From Pseudomonas paracarnis (GTDB taxonomy: Bacteria; Pseudomonadota; Gammaproteobacteria; Pseudomonadales; Pseudomonadaceae): a DNA stretch of 64,000 nt. The stretch is taken from assembly GCF_904063055.1 (NCBI RefSeq), contig NZ_CAJFCN010000008.1, positions 62,001 to 126,000 on the forward strand. The letters are read 5' to 3'. Under the pieces are notes generated by a model. That model saw only the letters and a list, made by a program, of their open reading frames with translations, was not told the DNA's origin and did not search any database. Positions 18,075 to 26,431 of this stretch are shown here, piece after piece (position 1 is the stretch's first letter; the number at the start of each line of letters is the position of its first letter). The translations under genes and the position numbers were made by a program.

Positions 18075-18656
18075 ATGGCCTACGCCAACCAATCCCAAGA
18101 AGCGACCTCTTACTTCAACCTGCACACCGTCGGTATCGGCTACCTCAACCGTGTTCGTGAAGTACAGGTCCGCCGCGGTCAGCCATTCATGGCCTGCGAT
18201 ATCGCAGCCTTGCATGGTGCCACTGATGCAGTGGAGTACACCCGCTTTGATTGCAAAGTCGCTGGTGGCGAAGCTGACCGTTTGATTCGTCTCTATATGG
18301 ACGCCGTCAAGGCCGAGAAAAAGGTCTTGCTGTCGTTCCGTATTGGTGACCTGTGGATCGACCCATTTCTCTATGAGAAAGGCGATAAACAAGGCCAACC
18401 TGGCGCCAGCCTGAAAGGTCGTTTGCTGTTCATCGACTGGATCAAGGTCAATGGCAAGTTCGAATACAAAGCGCCCGCCAGGCAGGAAGCAACAGCACCT
18501 GCTGAGCAAGCGCCAAACCGTGAGCCGTCCCCAACTTCGGCTGATGCCGAAGTTGAGGATACCGACAACCCTACAGACTCCAGGATTGAACCGGAATCTC
18601 CAACCACTCCCCGCACGGCCCGCCGTGTCGCCACACGTGCTGTTCAGTCCGTCTGA
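18075..18656 (+). CDS. STY4534-family ICE protein (DUF3577)
   Basis: The 193-residue protein belongs to the STY4534/DUF3577 family, a core component of ICEs of this class and sometimes annotated as a replication-associated protein. Family-like segments are YFNLHTVGIGYLNRVREV, RGQPFMACDIAALHG and YTRFDCKVAGGEA. The C-terminal 60 residues are Pro/Glu/Ala-rich and disordered. CAGGAG precedes the ATG by nine bases. It heads a group transcribed from the long leader with copy A of the structured RNA. Confidence 0.88.
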   Translation: MAYANQSQEATSYFNLHTVGIGYLNRVREVQVRRGQPFMACDIAALHGATDAVEYTRFDCKVAGGEADRLIRLYMDAVKAEKKVLLSFRIGDLWIDPFLYEKGDKQGQPGASLKGRLLFIDWIKVNGKFEYKAPARQEATAPAEQAPNREPSPTSADAEVEDTDNPTDSRIEPESPTTPRTARRVATRAVQSV

Positions 18657-18678
18657 ACAATCCATGATGTTTTACATC

Positions 18679-18705
18679 AAGGCGCTCAATCGAGCGCCTT
18701 TTCTT
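18679..18705 (+). terminator. Rho-independent terminator after the DUF3577 gene
   Basis: AAGGCGCTC-AATC-GAGCGCCTT is followed by TTCTTC, a 9-bp stem with a short U-rich tail. It lies 23 bases after the stop and 23 before the next start. Confidence 0.75.
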
Positions 18706-18727
18706 CAACCAGCACAGGAGAACCAAT

Positions 18728-18985
18728 ATGGAATCCTTCTGGCTTTGCGACGACTGCCTGTTCGGTGCGGCTTACGAGGACTACAGCACGTTATCGCTGT
18801 ATTACTCGCCAGATGAGACCGAACAACGTATCGCCGCGATACACCGGGGGCTGGTTCGCTTATTGCCCATCAGTGCCGACTTCGATCCCGAAACCGGCTG
18901 GGGAATAAGATCCTTTTCTCCATTGCCTTGCGACGGTTGTGGTTCACCTCTGCACGGTCAACGCCACCGATACACTCGGCTGTAA
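18728..18985 (+). CDS. Small ICE protein with two Cys pairs
   Basis: The 85-residue protein has a CxxC pair at WLCDDC near the start and a second at CDGCG near the end, a zinc-ribbon-like spacing; the middle is ordinary. AGGAG lies eight bases before the ATG. Similar small proteins accompany radC in ICEs. No function is known. It may bind zinc, inferred only from the cysteines. Confidence 0.65.
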   Translation: MESFWLCDDCLFGAAYEDYSTLSLYYSPDETEQRIAAIHRGLVRLLPISADFDPETGWGIRSFSPLPCDGCGSPLHGQRHRYTRL

Positions 18986-19017
18986 ACCCTACATCACCTG
19001 CAAACGCCTGCAACTCC

Positions 19018-19054
19018 ACACCCACCCTGGGGAAACCACTCCCCTCGGGCGTGT
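19018..19054 (+). promoter_or_regulatory. Leader hairpin before radC
   Basis: Nested arms ACAC/GTGT, CCC/GGG and GGGG/CCCC enclose AAACCACT, ending 31 bases before the radC start. It belongs to the same class as the hairpins at 18005, 40884 and 41345. Confidence 0.5.
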
Positions 19055-19085
19055 ACCCCTGATTATTCCCTTCGGAGGTAGCGCC

Positions 19086-19580
19086 ATGAACACCCCACTC
19101 ACACTGATTGAGACCTCGGATTTCGAGGCTGATCGCATTATCCAAGAAAACCAGCTGATCGACGAAGCGCTGCATATTCTGGATCGTCGACTGTTCAACC
19201 GCGGTCCTAAACTGACGTCACCTGAAACCGTGACCTCTTACCTAAAACTGCAGCTTACACAACAAGAACATGAAGTCTTTGGTGTGATTTTTTTTGACGC
19301 CCAGCACCGGGTGCTGGCGTTTGAAATCCTCTTTCACGGCAGCATTGATAGCGCCAGCGTTTACCCCCGCCAAGTCGTTAAGCGTTCCCTCGCGCATAAC
19401 GCTGCAGCCGTCATTTTTGTTCACAACCACCCCTCAGGGTGTACAGAGCCCAGCCAGGCGGACCGTGTTTTGACCGTACGGCTGAAAGAGGCCTTGGCCT
19501 TGATCGACGTGTGCGTACTGGATCACTTTATCGTGGGTGAAGGTCGCCCGCTCTCCCTTGCCGAATACGGATGGCTTTAA
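19086..19580 (+). CDS. radC: RadC-family JAB domain protein
   Basis: The 164-residue protein is of the ICE RadC type. The JAMM metal motif HNHPSGCTEPSQAD is near residue 111, with the preceding VFGVIFFDAQHRVLAFEILF strand pair and the catalytic-site glutamate. The N-terminal HhH region of chromosomal RadC is missing, as is usual in mobile elements. The enzymatic role is unsettled; ICE copies are linked to DNA processing or antirestriction. GGAGG lies eight bases before ATG 19086. Confidence 0.9.
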   Translation: MNTPLTLIETSDFEADRIIQENQLIDEALHILDRRLFNRGPKLTSPETVTSYLKLQLTQQEHEVFGVIFFDAQHRVLAFEILFHGSIDSASVYPRQVVKRSLAHNAAAVIFVHNHPSGCTEPSQADRVLTVRLKEALALIDVCVLDHFIVGEGRPLSLAEYGWL

Positions 19581-19587
19581 ACCTCAC

Positions 19588-19612
19588 AGGCGCCTACGGG
19601 CGCCTCGTTTAT
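19588..19612 (+). terminator. Rho-independent terminator after radC
   Basis: AGGCGCC-TACG-GGCGCCT forms a perfect 7-bp stem with a tetraloop, followed by CGTTTATTTT. It ends 20 bases before the next start codon. Confidence 0.7.
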
Positions 19613-19632
19613 TTTCATTCTGGAGCACGCTC

Positions 19633-20392
19633 ATGAACCCCACACACCAAGCCCCCACCCTGCTGATCGCCTCAAATCCATTTACTCGGGGCTACGACAA
19701 ACTTTATATCGAACGGTTGTTACTGATCTTCTACGAGGATGGCTGTCCTCCCTGCTTTCGGCCTATGCACGACTCCCAGGAGCATCTGTCCGACGATACG
19801 TTGCAACTGGTCCCCTGCATCTTCAATGATGATTTCGCCTTGATCAGCGAAGGCCAATCCATTCTGAATGAATTGGATGGTTGCTGCCCGTCCAACGGAC
19901 TGGTGCACCAGGTGGTCTATGCCGTAATAGGCTAAGTGTTCAACGAGCAGTGCCACGTCGCGGACTTTGACTCCTTGGAAGAAGCCAAGTCCGTGGTCCA
20001 TCGTTTGAGTTTCGAGACTGGACGCTACAGCCGAGCTTGGGAGATCAGTACCGCACACCTCACTGAAGAAGCATTGCGCTACTTGGAACGCGGGGCGGAC
20101 TATTTCGACTCTAGCCCAACCGGGCTGCTGTTCGAACCCTTTGTCCTGAAGGACTGCAATGGCAGTCGGGTGTAAGCTGATCGGCACGCCCTGGACAGAC
20201 GATAACCTGATAAAAATCGAGGGCTGTTCTTACTCATCGCTGAGGCAAGAGCAACTCGATGCTAGTACGCCGGCAGCCTTGGTCAACGTACTGTATATGG
20301 CGGCATTGGCGGATGTGCGATTGTTGATCTTCGACCCCGACGCTGATGTCTTGGATGGACTAGCTATCTATGATGCAGAGCAAAGTATTTAG
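19633..20392 (+). pseudogene. Broken DUF5983-type ICE gene (nonsense plus frameshift)
   Basis: Three consecutive pieces read as one protein. Piece 1 (19633-19935) starts MNPTHQAPTLLIASNPFTRG and stops at TAA after YAVIG. The same frame continues at once (VFNEQCHVADFDSLEEAK) to 20175. The protein then resumes in another frame from about 20159 (VGCKLIGTPWTDDNLIK) to LDGLAIYDAEQ. A TAA in place of CAA (Gln) plus a one-base shift near 20160 would explain this. STAHL...VRLLIFDPDADVLDGL resembles DUF5983. Three separate small genes are possible but less likely, since piece 2 lacks a ribosome site. Function unknown. Confidence 0.65.
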
Positions 20393-20442
20393 CGTTAACA
20401 CGACCTGCCATAAATCGGATTTCTCACTGAATCGATCCTTCA

Positions 20443-20484
20443 CCTCATGTCAGGTTCTGTACTGAATCTGACATGAGGTTTTTT
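20443..20484 (+). terminator. Terminator/attenuator that includes the pilL ribosome site
   Basis: CCTCATGTCAG and CTGACATGAGG form a perfect 11-bp stem with a 14-base loop, followed by six T. The T-run ends one base before the pilL ATG (20486), and the only Shine-Dalgarno-like GAGG is the last four bases of the stem. It could end upstream transcription, attenuate the transfer operon, or block pilL translation when folded. Confidence 0.75.
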
Positions 20485-20485
20485 C

Positions 20486-21028
20486 ATGGAGCGTTTTTTT
20501 ACGCCTGTCTGCCTGCTGTTTTTTTTGAGTGCCTGCAGCGCGCAAATTTCCACCCCATTGCCGACTAATCCAAAGATCGACAGTGGCTCCAATCGGACCC
20601 AATTATCAAGGAGCCCGGCCGAAGCAAACCATCCGGCGGAGATCCGTTATGGTCGCTATACCCTGGTGAGCACAGAGCCCACTACGGAGCAACGTGATCT
20701 TCTCGCTCAAATAATTGATGTGAGCATACCGTCCAACCTTAATCCCTCGGTAGAGGAGGCGATGCATTACGTGCTGCAGCGCTCGGGTTATTCGCTCTGC
20801 CCTACCACCGAACCAGTAAAGACACTTTTCACTCGGCCTCTGCCTGCAGCCCATTACCGACTCGGCCCGATTGCGTTACGCAGCGCACTACAGGTACTGG
20901 CTGGCTCCGCCTGGCAACTCACGACCGATGAGGTCAGCCGTTCGGTCTGCTTCGAACAGCAGAAAGCTGATGTCGGCATCGTGCGGGCTACACCAGACTC
21001 GTCCCATCAGGCGGAGGCACGTCCATGA
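20486..21028 (+). CDS. PilL N-terminal-type lipoprotein (TIGR03748)
   Basis: The 180-residue precursor has a lipoprotein signal peptide (hydrophobic LLFFLSACS). The mature part matches the conjugative PilL N-terminal family: RYGRYTLVSTEPTTEQRDLL, VEEAMHYVLQRSGYSLCP and YRLGPIALRSALQVLAG. It is the first gene of the transfer cluster and probably sits in the outer membrane or periplasm. The start codon directly follows a terminator hairpin. It overlaps the next gene by four bases. Confidence 0.88.
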   Translation: MERFFTPVCLLFFLSACSAQISTPLPTNPKIDSGSNRTQLSRSPAEANHPAEIRYGRYTLVSTEPTTEQRDLLAQIIDVSIPSNLNPSVEEAMHYVLQRSGYSLCPTTEPVKTLFTRPLPAAHYRLGPIALRSALQVLAGSAWQLTTDEVSRSVCFEQQKADVGIVRATPDSSHQAEARP

Positions 21029-21696
21029 AAGCCTCGACGTTTCAAACCATAATTGTTGGCTTACTTTGCCTGGCAGTCGCCGGGCTGAGCGGCGGTTTGT
21101 TTAACCAGTATCAGCGCATGGCCGAGCTACAGAGTACGAACACCCAGCGCTTCCAAACTTTGGACACCTTGCAACGTGATTTAAGCGCGCTCAGGGACGC
21201 ACAGGAGAAACTGCAGTACTCGCTGAAAGACCTGAAGCAGATGGTCGATACAGGTGAGCAACAGGCCAATACCCTCGATCCGATGCTGGATCAGTGGGCG
21301 CAAGAGATACAGGAGATGCGCGACGGTCTGGCAGAGCGCGCCACCGTGAAAGATCTGACAGCTCTAAGCGGACGCTTTGAGCACGTCGAACAGCAGCTAC
21401 TGGAGCTCAAGACTCAGCCTTCCCTACCACCGCCAACCTCTTCCGCGAACAAGCCGAAAAAGACGGCTCCCCCAAAACCCGTCCCGCTATCGCCACCGTT
21501 CTCGGTGTTGGGTGTCGAGTCCCGCGGAGGTGAGCGCTTTTTGGCAGTCGCACCTCATGACAGTAGCTCTCTCATAGATGTTCGGCTGCTGCATGCCGGC
21601 GAGCAGTTCGGAGCCTGGCACCTGAAAGTGCTGGAGCCGCACTCAGCCATCTTCTCGGTGGTCGCTCAGCCAGACCAGACCGTGCAACTCCCTTGA
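21025..21696 (+). CDS. Membrane-anchored coiled-coil transfer protein
   Basis: This 223-residue protein has one N-terminal membrane segment (IIVGLLCLAVAGLSGGLF). A long periplasmic coiled coil runs from residue 30 to about 125 (MAELQSTNTQRFQTLDTLQR). A Pro/Lys-rich linker leads to a compact C-terminal domain (FSVLGVESRGGERFLAVAP). It is translationally coupled to PilL and precedes the PFL_4693 gene, so it is a component of the transfer apparatus. I cannot assign a specific family. Confidence 0.75.
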   Translation: MKASTFQTIIVGLLCLAVAGLSGGLFNQYQRMAELQSTNTQRFQTLDTLQRDLSALRDAQEKLQYSLKDLKQMVDTGEQQANTLDPMLDQWAQEIQEMRDGLAERATVKDLTALSGRFEHVEQQLLELKTQPSLPPPTSSANKPKKTAPPKPVPLSPPFSVLGVESRGGERFLAVAPHDSSSLIDVRLLHAGEQFGAWHLKVLEPHSAIFSVVAQPDQTVQLP

Positions 21697-21705
21697 GAAG
21701 CGATC

Positions 21706-22425
21706 ATGAACAGAGCGCCACTACTCCCCGTCGTCTGTCTCGCGTCGCTGCTGGCCATAGGCGCTGCGATGGGCACGCCTGTCACGACACCGTCGCGGAT
21801 CCAGGACACACAATCCATTCCGCTGGGACGCTTGCACGCTGAACAGGCTGCAAGCTGGGGTCTGACGGAGCAGGAGTGGACGCGCTTCGAGCAGATCCAA
21901 ACCGGCCCACGTGGTTTCTGGAGCCCGAAGCTCGATCCCTTGACCGCCCTAGGGGTTGAGGCCCAGACCGACCAAGAGCGCCAGCGCTATGCTGAATTAC
22001 AGGTAGCACTGGAAGCCAAACGCGCCGAGCGTGAATTGGCCTACCAAAACGCTTACACCGCGGCCTGGACCAAGCTGTTTCCTGGTCAGCTACCGATCCA
22101 GGGCATGGCATCTTCTTCCCCTACCAGCTCATCAGTCGCCCCGCGCCCAGCCCTTTTTGTAGAGGACCACTGCCCTGCATGCACCGCTGAAGCACAACGT
22201 TTGCAGAACAGTGACACGGCGTTCGATATCTACCTAGTGGGCAGCCAAGGCCAAGATGAACGCGTCCGCAGTTGGGCTCGGCAAGCGGACATCGATCCGG
22301 CTAAGGTTCAACGCGGGCAGATCACCCTGAACCATGACCGTGGTCGATGGTTCAGCCTGGGGGCTCCGGGGCCATTGCCCGCCACATTTCAACAGGTGAA
22401 TGGACAATGGCAACGTCTCGATTGA
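21706..22425 (+). CDS. Integrating conjugative element protein, PFL_4693 family
   Basis: The 239-residue exported protein has a signal peptide (LLPVVCLASLLAIGAAMG). WGLTEQEWTRFEQIQTGPRG and the late PALFVEDHCPACTAEAQRLQ segment are typical of TIGR03759. The CPAC motif looks thioredoxin-like and may take part in periplasmic disulfide handling or be structural. It overlaps the following transglycosylase gene by 19 bases in another frame. Confidence 0.87.
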   Translation: MNRAPLLPVVCLASLLAIGAAMGTPVTTPSRIQDTQSIPLGRLHAEQAASWGLTEQEWTRFEQIQTGPRGFWSPKLDPLTALGVEAQTDQERQRYAELQVALEAKRAERELAYQNAYTAAWTKLFPGQLPIQGMASSSPTSSSVAPRPALFVEDHCPACTAEAQRLQNSDTAFDIYLVGSQGQDERVRSWARQADIDPAKVQRGQITLNHDRGRWFSLGAPGPLPATFQQVNGQWQRLD

Positions 22426-22955
22426 TTGCTATTGCGCTCCTGCTGACGGTGCACACGGTTCGGGCTAACGAACTTCCGCCTCCGGCTTATCAACTGGCGG
22501 CGCATGACGCCAACATCCCTTCTACGGTGTTGTTCGCGATTGCCTTACAGGAGAGCGGTATTCGCGTCCGTGGTCGACTGCTGCCGTGGCCTTGGACCCT
22601 AAATATCGCCGGAACACCCTACCGTTTCCCCACTCGCCAGGCCGCATGTCACGCCTTGCTCCAGGCGCTCACACAATATGACGCTAAACGGGTCGACGCC
22701 GGACTTGGGCAAACCAACCTGGGTTATCACGGACAACGTTTTTCCAGTCCCTGCGAAGCTCTCGAACCCTACCGCAATCTAGCTGTGACTGCCGCCCTGC
22801 TGCAAGAGCATCACGCCGTCACCGGTGACTGGGTTTCAGCCGCTGGGCGTTATCACCGCCCTGCGGGAGGTTTACCCGCCGCGCGCTACCGCGATGGATT
22901 CTCCCGGCAACTCGCACGGCTACAGGCTTCCGCTGAACAAGGCACACCACCATGA
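22407..22955 (+). CDS. Lytic transglycosylase of the transfer system
   Basis: The 182-residue precursor has a signal peptide (LIAIALLLTVHTVRA) and an SLT-like domain: catalytic Glu in FAIALQESGIR, then DAGLGQTNLGYHG and the late AAGRYHRP motif. It opens peptidoglycan locally so the secretion channel can be built. The ATG at 22407 begins inside the preceding gene; homology starts there. Confidence 0.88.
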   Translation: MATSRLIAIALLLTVHTVRANELPPPAYQLAAHDANIPSTVLFAIALQESGIRVRGRLLPWPWTLNIAGTPYRFPTRQAACHALLQALTQYDAKRVDAGLGQTNLGYHGQRFSSPCEALEPYRNLAVTAALLQEHHAVTGDWVSAAGRYHRPAGGLPAARYRDGFSRQLARLQASAEQGTPP

Positions 22956-23467
22956 AACGAATTCCTACTGCCTATTACTTCTCCCTGCTCTTGGCTGCTT
23001 TCGCCCAGTCGAAACAATCCGTTGCAGAGGACCAGTTTGGCGGCTTCACCCGTCCCCATCTTCAAGTTGCTAGGCCGCCCATAAACAACAATCTCCAGCC
23101 TGGTCGCGCCATGCATACGGACTTGTCCACATTTGCCGATGAAACCTGGATATTACCCGTTCGCAGCTCCCTCTTGAGCCCCGGCCAAATCACGTCTCGC
23201 GCCCTAAACATGCCGGGCTTACGGCCATTTTTCCTGGTGGGTGAGGATACCCAATCACTGGCTTGGTTGCGTCAACGCGCGACTGAGCTGCAGGAAATCG
23301 GCGCGGCTGGCCTTGCCGTCGAAGTGGCCGATACCGGAGCCTTGGCTCGGATCCGAGCAGCCGCTCCTAGTGTCACCATCCTACCGGTCAACGGTAACGA
23401 CATCGCCACCCGCCTGCAGATTGAGCATTACCCTGTCTTGATCACTGCCACATCATTGGAGCAGTGA
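22952..23467 (+). CDS. Integrating conjugative element protein, PFL_4695 family
   Basis: The 171-residue precursor with a signal peptide matches TIGR03765: it has LPVRSSLLSPGQITSRALNM, LRPFFLVGEDTQSLAWLRQR and a C-terminal ILPVNGNDIATRLQIEHYPV. It is exported and soluble and is placed directly before the coupling protein. Its role is unknown. It overlaps the transglycosylase gene by four bases. Confidence 0.87.
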   Translation: MKRIPTAYYFSLLLAAFAQSKQSVAEDQFGGFTRPHLQVARPPINNNLQPGRAMHTDLSTFADETWILPVRSSLLSPGQITSRALNMPGLRPFFLVGEDTQSLAWLRQRATELQEIGAAGLAVEVADTGALARIRAAAPSVTILPVNGNDIATRLQIEHYPVLITATSLEQ

Positions 23468-23475
23468 GTAAGGTC

Positions 23476-25581
23476 ATGGCCGAGCATGCGATGGAGTCCA
23501 AGCTCCGTCCCGCGGTGGAGCTTTACACGGTAGCAATTTGCATCGCTGCCGCAGTACTGTGCGTGTACTCGCCCTGGGCTGTGGCCCTGTCACCCGAGAT
23601 CGGGCTGGTTGCGGCGCTGGCCTATACCCTATTCGGCCTGATCCGCCTGCGACAAGCATGGGAGGTGTTGCGCTATCGGCGCAATATCCGTCGGCTATCC
23701 CGCTACGAGCTGACCAGTCGGCAGATTCCGGTCAGTTGTAAGCGTCTGTTCATGGGCCGCGGGTTTCGCTGGACCCGCCTGCATACCCAGCGCTTGGTCG
23801 AGGCTCAGGATCCAGCGGTCGCACATTATGTCGACCAACCGACCTGCTATCGCCTGGCCCGTGGACTCGAACGGTCCCTTGAGCATGCACCGTTTCCGCT
23901 ATCGACATTGGCTCGTGTCACCGCCTGGGACAGTGCCGTCAATCCGTTGCGCCCTTTACCACCGGTAGGAGGCTCGCCATTGCTGCATGGGGTCGAGCCC
24001 GATGAGACGCAAGTCAGTCTGCCACTGGGCGAACGGGTCGGTCACACGCTGGTGCTGGGCACAACCCGCGTCGGCAAGACGCGACTCGCTGAGGTGTACA
24101 TCACCCAGGACATTCATCGCATTGAACATGAGGTAGTGATTGTCTTCGACCCGAAGGGCGATGCCGACTTGCTCAAGCGCATGTACGTCGAAGCCAAACG
24201 CGCCGGCCGGGAGAAAGAGTTTTATGTCTTCCATCTGGGCTGGCCAGAAATCTCCGCCCGCTACAACGCGGTGGGACGTTTCGGACGTATTTCTGAAGTG
24301 GCATCTCGCATCGCTGGGCAGCTCAGTGGTGAAGGTAACTCTGCGGCCTTCCGTGAGTTCGCATGGCGTTTCGTCAACATCATTGCCCGGGCTTTGATCG
24401 AATTGGGCCGGCGTCCGGACTACCTGCAGATCCAGCGGCATGTGGTCAACATCGATGCGCTGTTCATCGAATACGCCCAGCAGTTTTTCGCCAAGACCGA
24501 CCCGAAGGCGTGGGAAGTGATCGTCCAGCTCGAAGGTAAGCTCACAGAGAAGAACATTCCCCGGCATATGATAGGACGCGAAAAGCGGGTGGTGGCCATC
24601 GAGCAATACCTGGCGGTGAAGCGTGTATTTGATCCCGTAATGGACGGACTGCGTTCAGCGGTGCGCTACGACCGCACTTACTTCGACAAAATCGTGGCCT
24701 CGCTACTGCCGCTGCTGGAGAAACTCACTACCGGCAAGACCGCTCAGTTACTGGCTCCCAACTACACCGACCTGGATGACCCGCGGCCGATATTCGACTG
24801 GATGCAGATCATCCGAAAACGCGGCATCGTCTACGTTGGCCTGGATGCGCTGACTGATGCCGAAGTGGCCGCCGCCGTGGGCAATTCAATGTTCGCCGAC
24901 TTGGTCTCGGTAGCGGGACATATCTACAAACATGGCATTGACCATGGGCTGCCTCAATCTGGCAACGCTGGTGACAAACTGCCAATCAACCTACATGCCG
25001 ATGAGTTCAACGAGTTGATGGGCGATGAGTTCATTCCGCTGATCAACAAGGGGGGCGGTGCCGGTATCCAGGTAACCGCCTATACCCAAACCCTCAGCGA
25101 TATCGAAGCACGTATAGGCAACCGCGCCAAGGCCGGCCAGGTGGTGGGCAATTTCAACACCCTACAGATGCTGCGGGTGCGCGAAACCGCAACCGCGGAA
25201 CTACTCACCCAGCAGTTGCCCAAGGTTAATGTGCTGACCAAAACATTGGTCTCGGGTGCGACCGACACCTCCGATCCGGAGGCCAATACGGACTTCACCT
25301 CGTCCTCACAGGACCGTGTCAGCAGCACCAGCGTTCCGCTGATCGAGCCTGCTCACATCGTCAGTTTGCCCAAGGGGCAAATGTTCTCCTTCCAGGCCGG
25401 TGGTCAGCTCTGGAAAGTCCGCATGCCGTTGCCAAAACCCTCCAACGACGATGCCATGCCCAAAGACCTGCAGGAACTAACTCAACGGATGCGAGCGGCC
25501 TACAACGCGCAGGCGGGACAATGGTGGAGCGCCAGTGGTGGCGGCCCAACTACCAACTTCGATTTAGATCAGGTGGGATAG
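23476..25581 (+). CDS. traD: TraD coupling protein (VirD4-type ATPase)
   Basis: The type IV coupling protein of the SXT/TOL TraD class (TIGR03743) is about 701 residues. It has two N-terminal membrane segments (VAICIAAAVLCVYSPWAVAL; LVAALAYTLFGLIRL). Walker A is LVLGTTRVGKTRL near residue 193, Walker B is near HEVVIVFDPKGDADL, and a late VTAYTQTLSDIEARIGNR sensor segment follows. It feeds the relaxosome into the channel. GTG 23464 (overlapping the previous stop) and ATG 23476 are both possible starts. Full length with no lesions. Confidence 0.93.
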   Translation: MAEHAMESKLRPAVELYTVAICIAAAVLCVYSPWAVALSPEIGLVAALAYTLFGLIRLRQAWEVLRYRRNIRRLSRYELTSRQIPVSCKRLFMGRGFRWTRLHTQRLVEAQDPAVAHYVDQPTCYRLARGLERSLEHAPFPLSTLARVTAWDSAVNPLRPLPPVGGSPLLHGVEPDETQVSLPLGERVGHTLVLGTTRVGKTRLAEVYITQDIHRIEHEVVIVFDPKGDADLLKRMYVEAKRAGREKEFYVFHLGWPEISARYNAVGRFGRISEVASRIAGQLSGEGNSAAFREFAWRFVNIIARALIELGRRPDYLQIQRHVVNIDALFIEYAQQFFAKTDPKAWEVIVQLEGKLTEKNIPRHMIGREKRVVAIEQYLAVKRVFDPVMDGLRSAVRYDRTYFDKIVASLLPLLEKLTTGKTAQLLAPNYTDLDDPRPIFDWMQIIRKRGIVYVGLDALTDAEVAAAVGNSMFADLVSVAGHIYKHGIDHGLPQSGNAGDKLPINLHADEFNELMGDEFIPLINKGGGAGIQVTAYTQTLSDIEARIGNRAKAGQVVGNFNTLQMLRVRETATAELLTQQLPKVNVLTKTLVSGATDTSDPEANTDFTSSSQDRVSSTSVPLIEPAHIVSLPKGQMFSFQAGGQLWKVRMPLPKPSNDDAMPKDLQELTQRMRAAYNAQAGQWWSASGGGPTTNFDLDQVG

Positions 25582-25672
25582 CCCGGCCCCACCACAGGTT
25601 TCGATCAACCGAATACGCACTCGGCAGGAGTCATGCCTAAATCAAAATCTGCAGAGCGTAATGGAGTGAACG

Positions 25673-26404
25673 ATGGCGACTTTCGCCCACAAACAGCCAC
25701 CACAACCGATCCACCGCCCGGGGTTGATTATCTCGGCAATCAGCCTAGTCCTGCGCATCATCGGTGCGCTAATGGCGTCGTTGGTGTTTTCGATCCTCAT
25801 CGAGTTCGCCGGCCTGCTGCTGGTCTGGGGCGATCAGGGTTGGCATCACAGCCAGGCAATGTTGAATAGTGAATTGGGATGGCTCAGCGAGCACTTCAAA
25901 GATTCACTCATCCTCCAACAACCTGGACAGACGATTGGCCGGTGGCTGGATTTCCTCAATCAGTGGCTTCTGGTCAAAGCTGGCTTTGCGGATTTTACCC
26001 AGCAGGCGCGAGTGTCAAGCCAAGGCAACGGCCCTTGGGGCTGGATCAACCAGCTTTACGTGAGCATTGAGGATTTCGTGCTGGCCGCAGTTTACGTGAC
26101 CTTTACCTTCGTGGTACGCCTGACCATTCTGGTCCTGGCCGCCCCACTGTTTCTAATGACCACGTTTACTGGTTTTGTCGATGGGTTGATGCGACGCGAC
26201 CTGCGCAAGTTTGGGGCAGGTCGCGAAAGCAGTTTTGTCTACCATCGTGCTAAACGAGCCGTGACAACAGTGCTGCTCGTGCCCTGGATCATTTATCTGT
26301 CTCTCCCCTTTTCGCTCAATCCACTCGCTATTTTTTTACCGTGCGCCGCAATGTTGGGGATAACAACGGCGATCACCGCCGCAACATTCAAGAAATATCT
26401 TTAA
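25673..26404 (+). CDS. ICE membrane protein, PFL_4697 family
   Basis: The 243-residue protein has four membrane segments (around residues 18-45, 130-160, 195-215 and 220-238) and matches TIGR03747. GLIISAISLVLRIIGALMAS and TTFTGFVDGLMRRDLRKFG are characteristic. It follows TraD as in related ICEs. GGAGTGA lies before ATG 25673. The 91-base gap after traD holds nothing recognisable. It is followed by a reverse-strand insertion. Confidence 0.88.
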   Translation: MATFAHKQPPQPIHRPGLIISAISLVLRIIGALMASLVFSILIEFAGLLLVWGDQGWHHSQAMLNSELGWLSEHFKDSLILQQPGQTIGRWLDFLNQWLLVKAGFADFTQQARVSSQGNGPWGWINQLYVSIEDFVLAAVYVTFTFVVRLTILVLAAPLFLMTTFTGFVDGLMRRDLRKFGAGRESSFVYHRAKRAVTTVLLVPWIIYLSLPFSLNPLAIFLPCAAMLGITTAITAATFKKYL

Positions 26405-26431
26405 AATTTGACGCCCCTTTTTTTCAAAGCA

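Noticed and set aside
20159..20392. Independent 77-residue gene
   Set aside because: Its sequence continues the preceding frame's protein; a frameshifted pseudogene explains it better.
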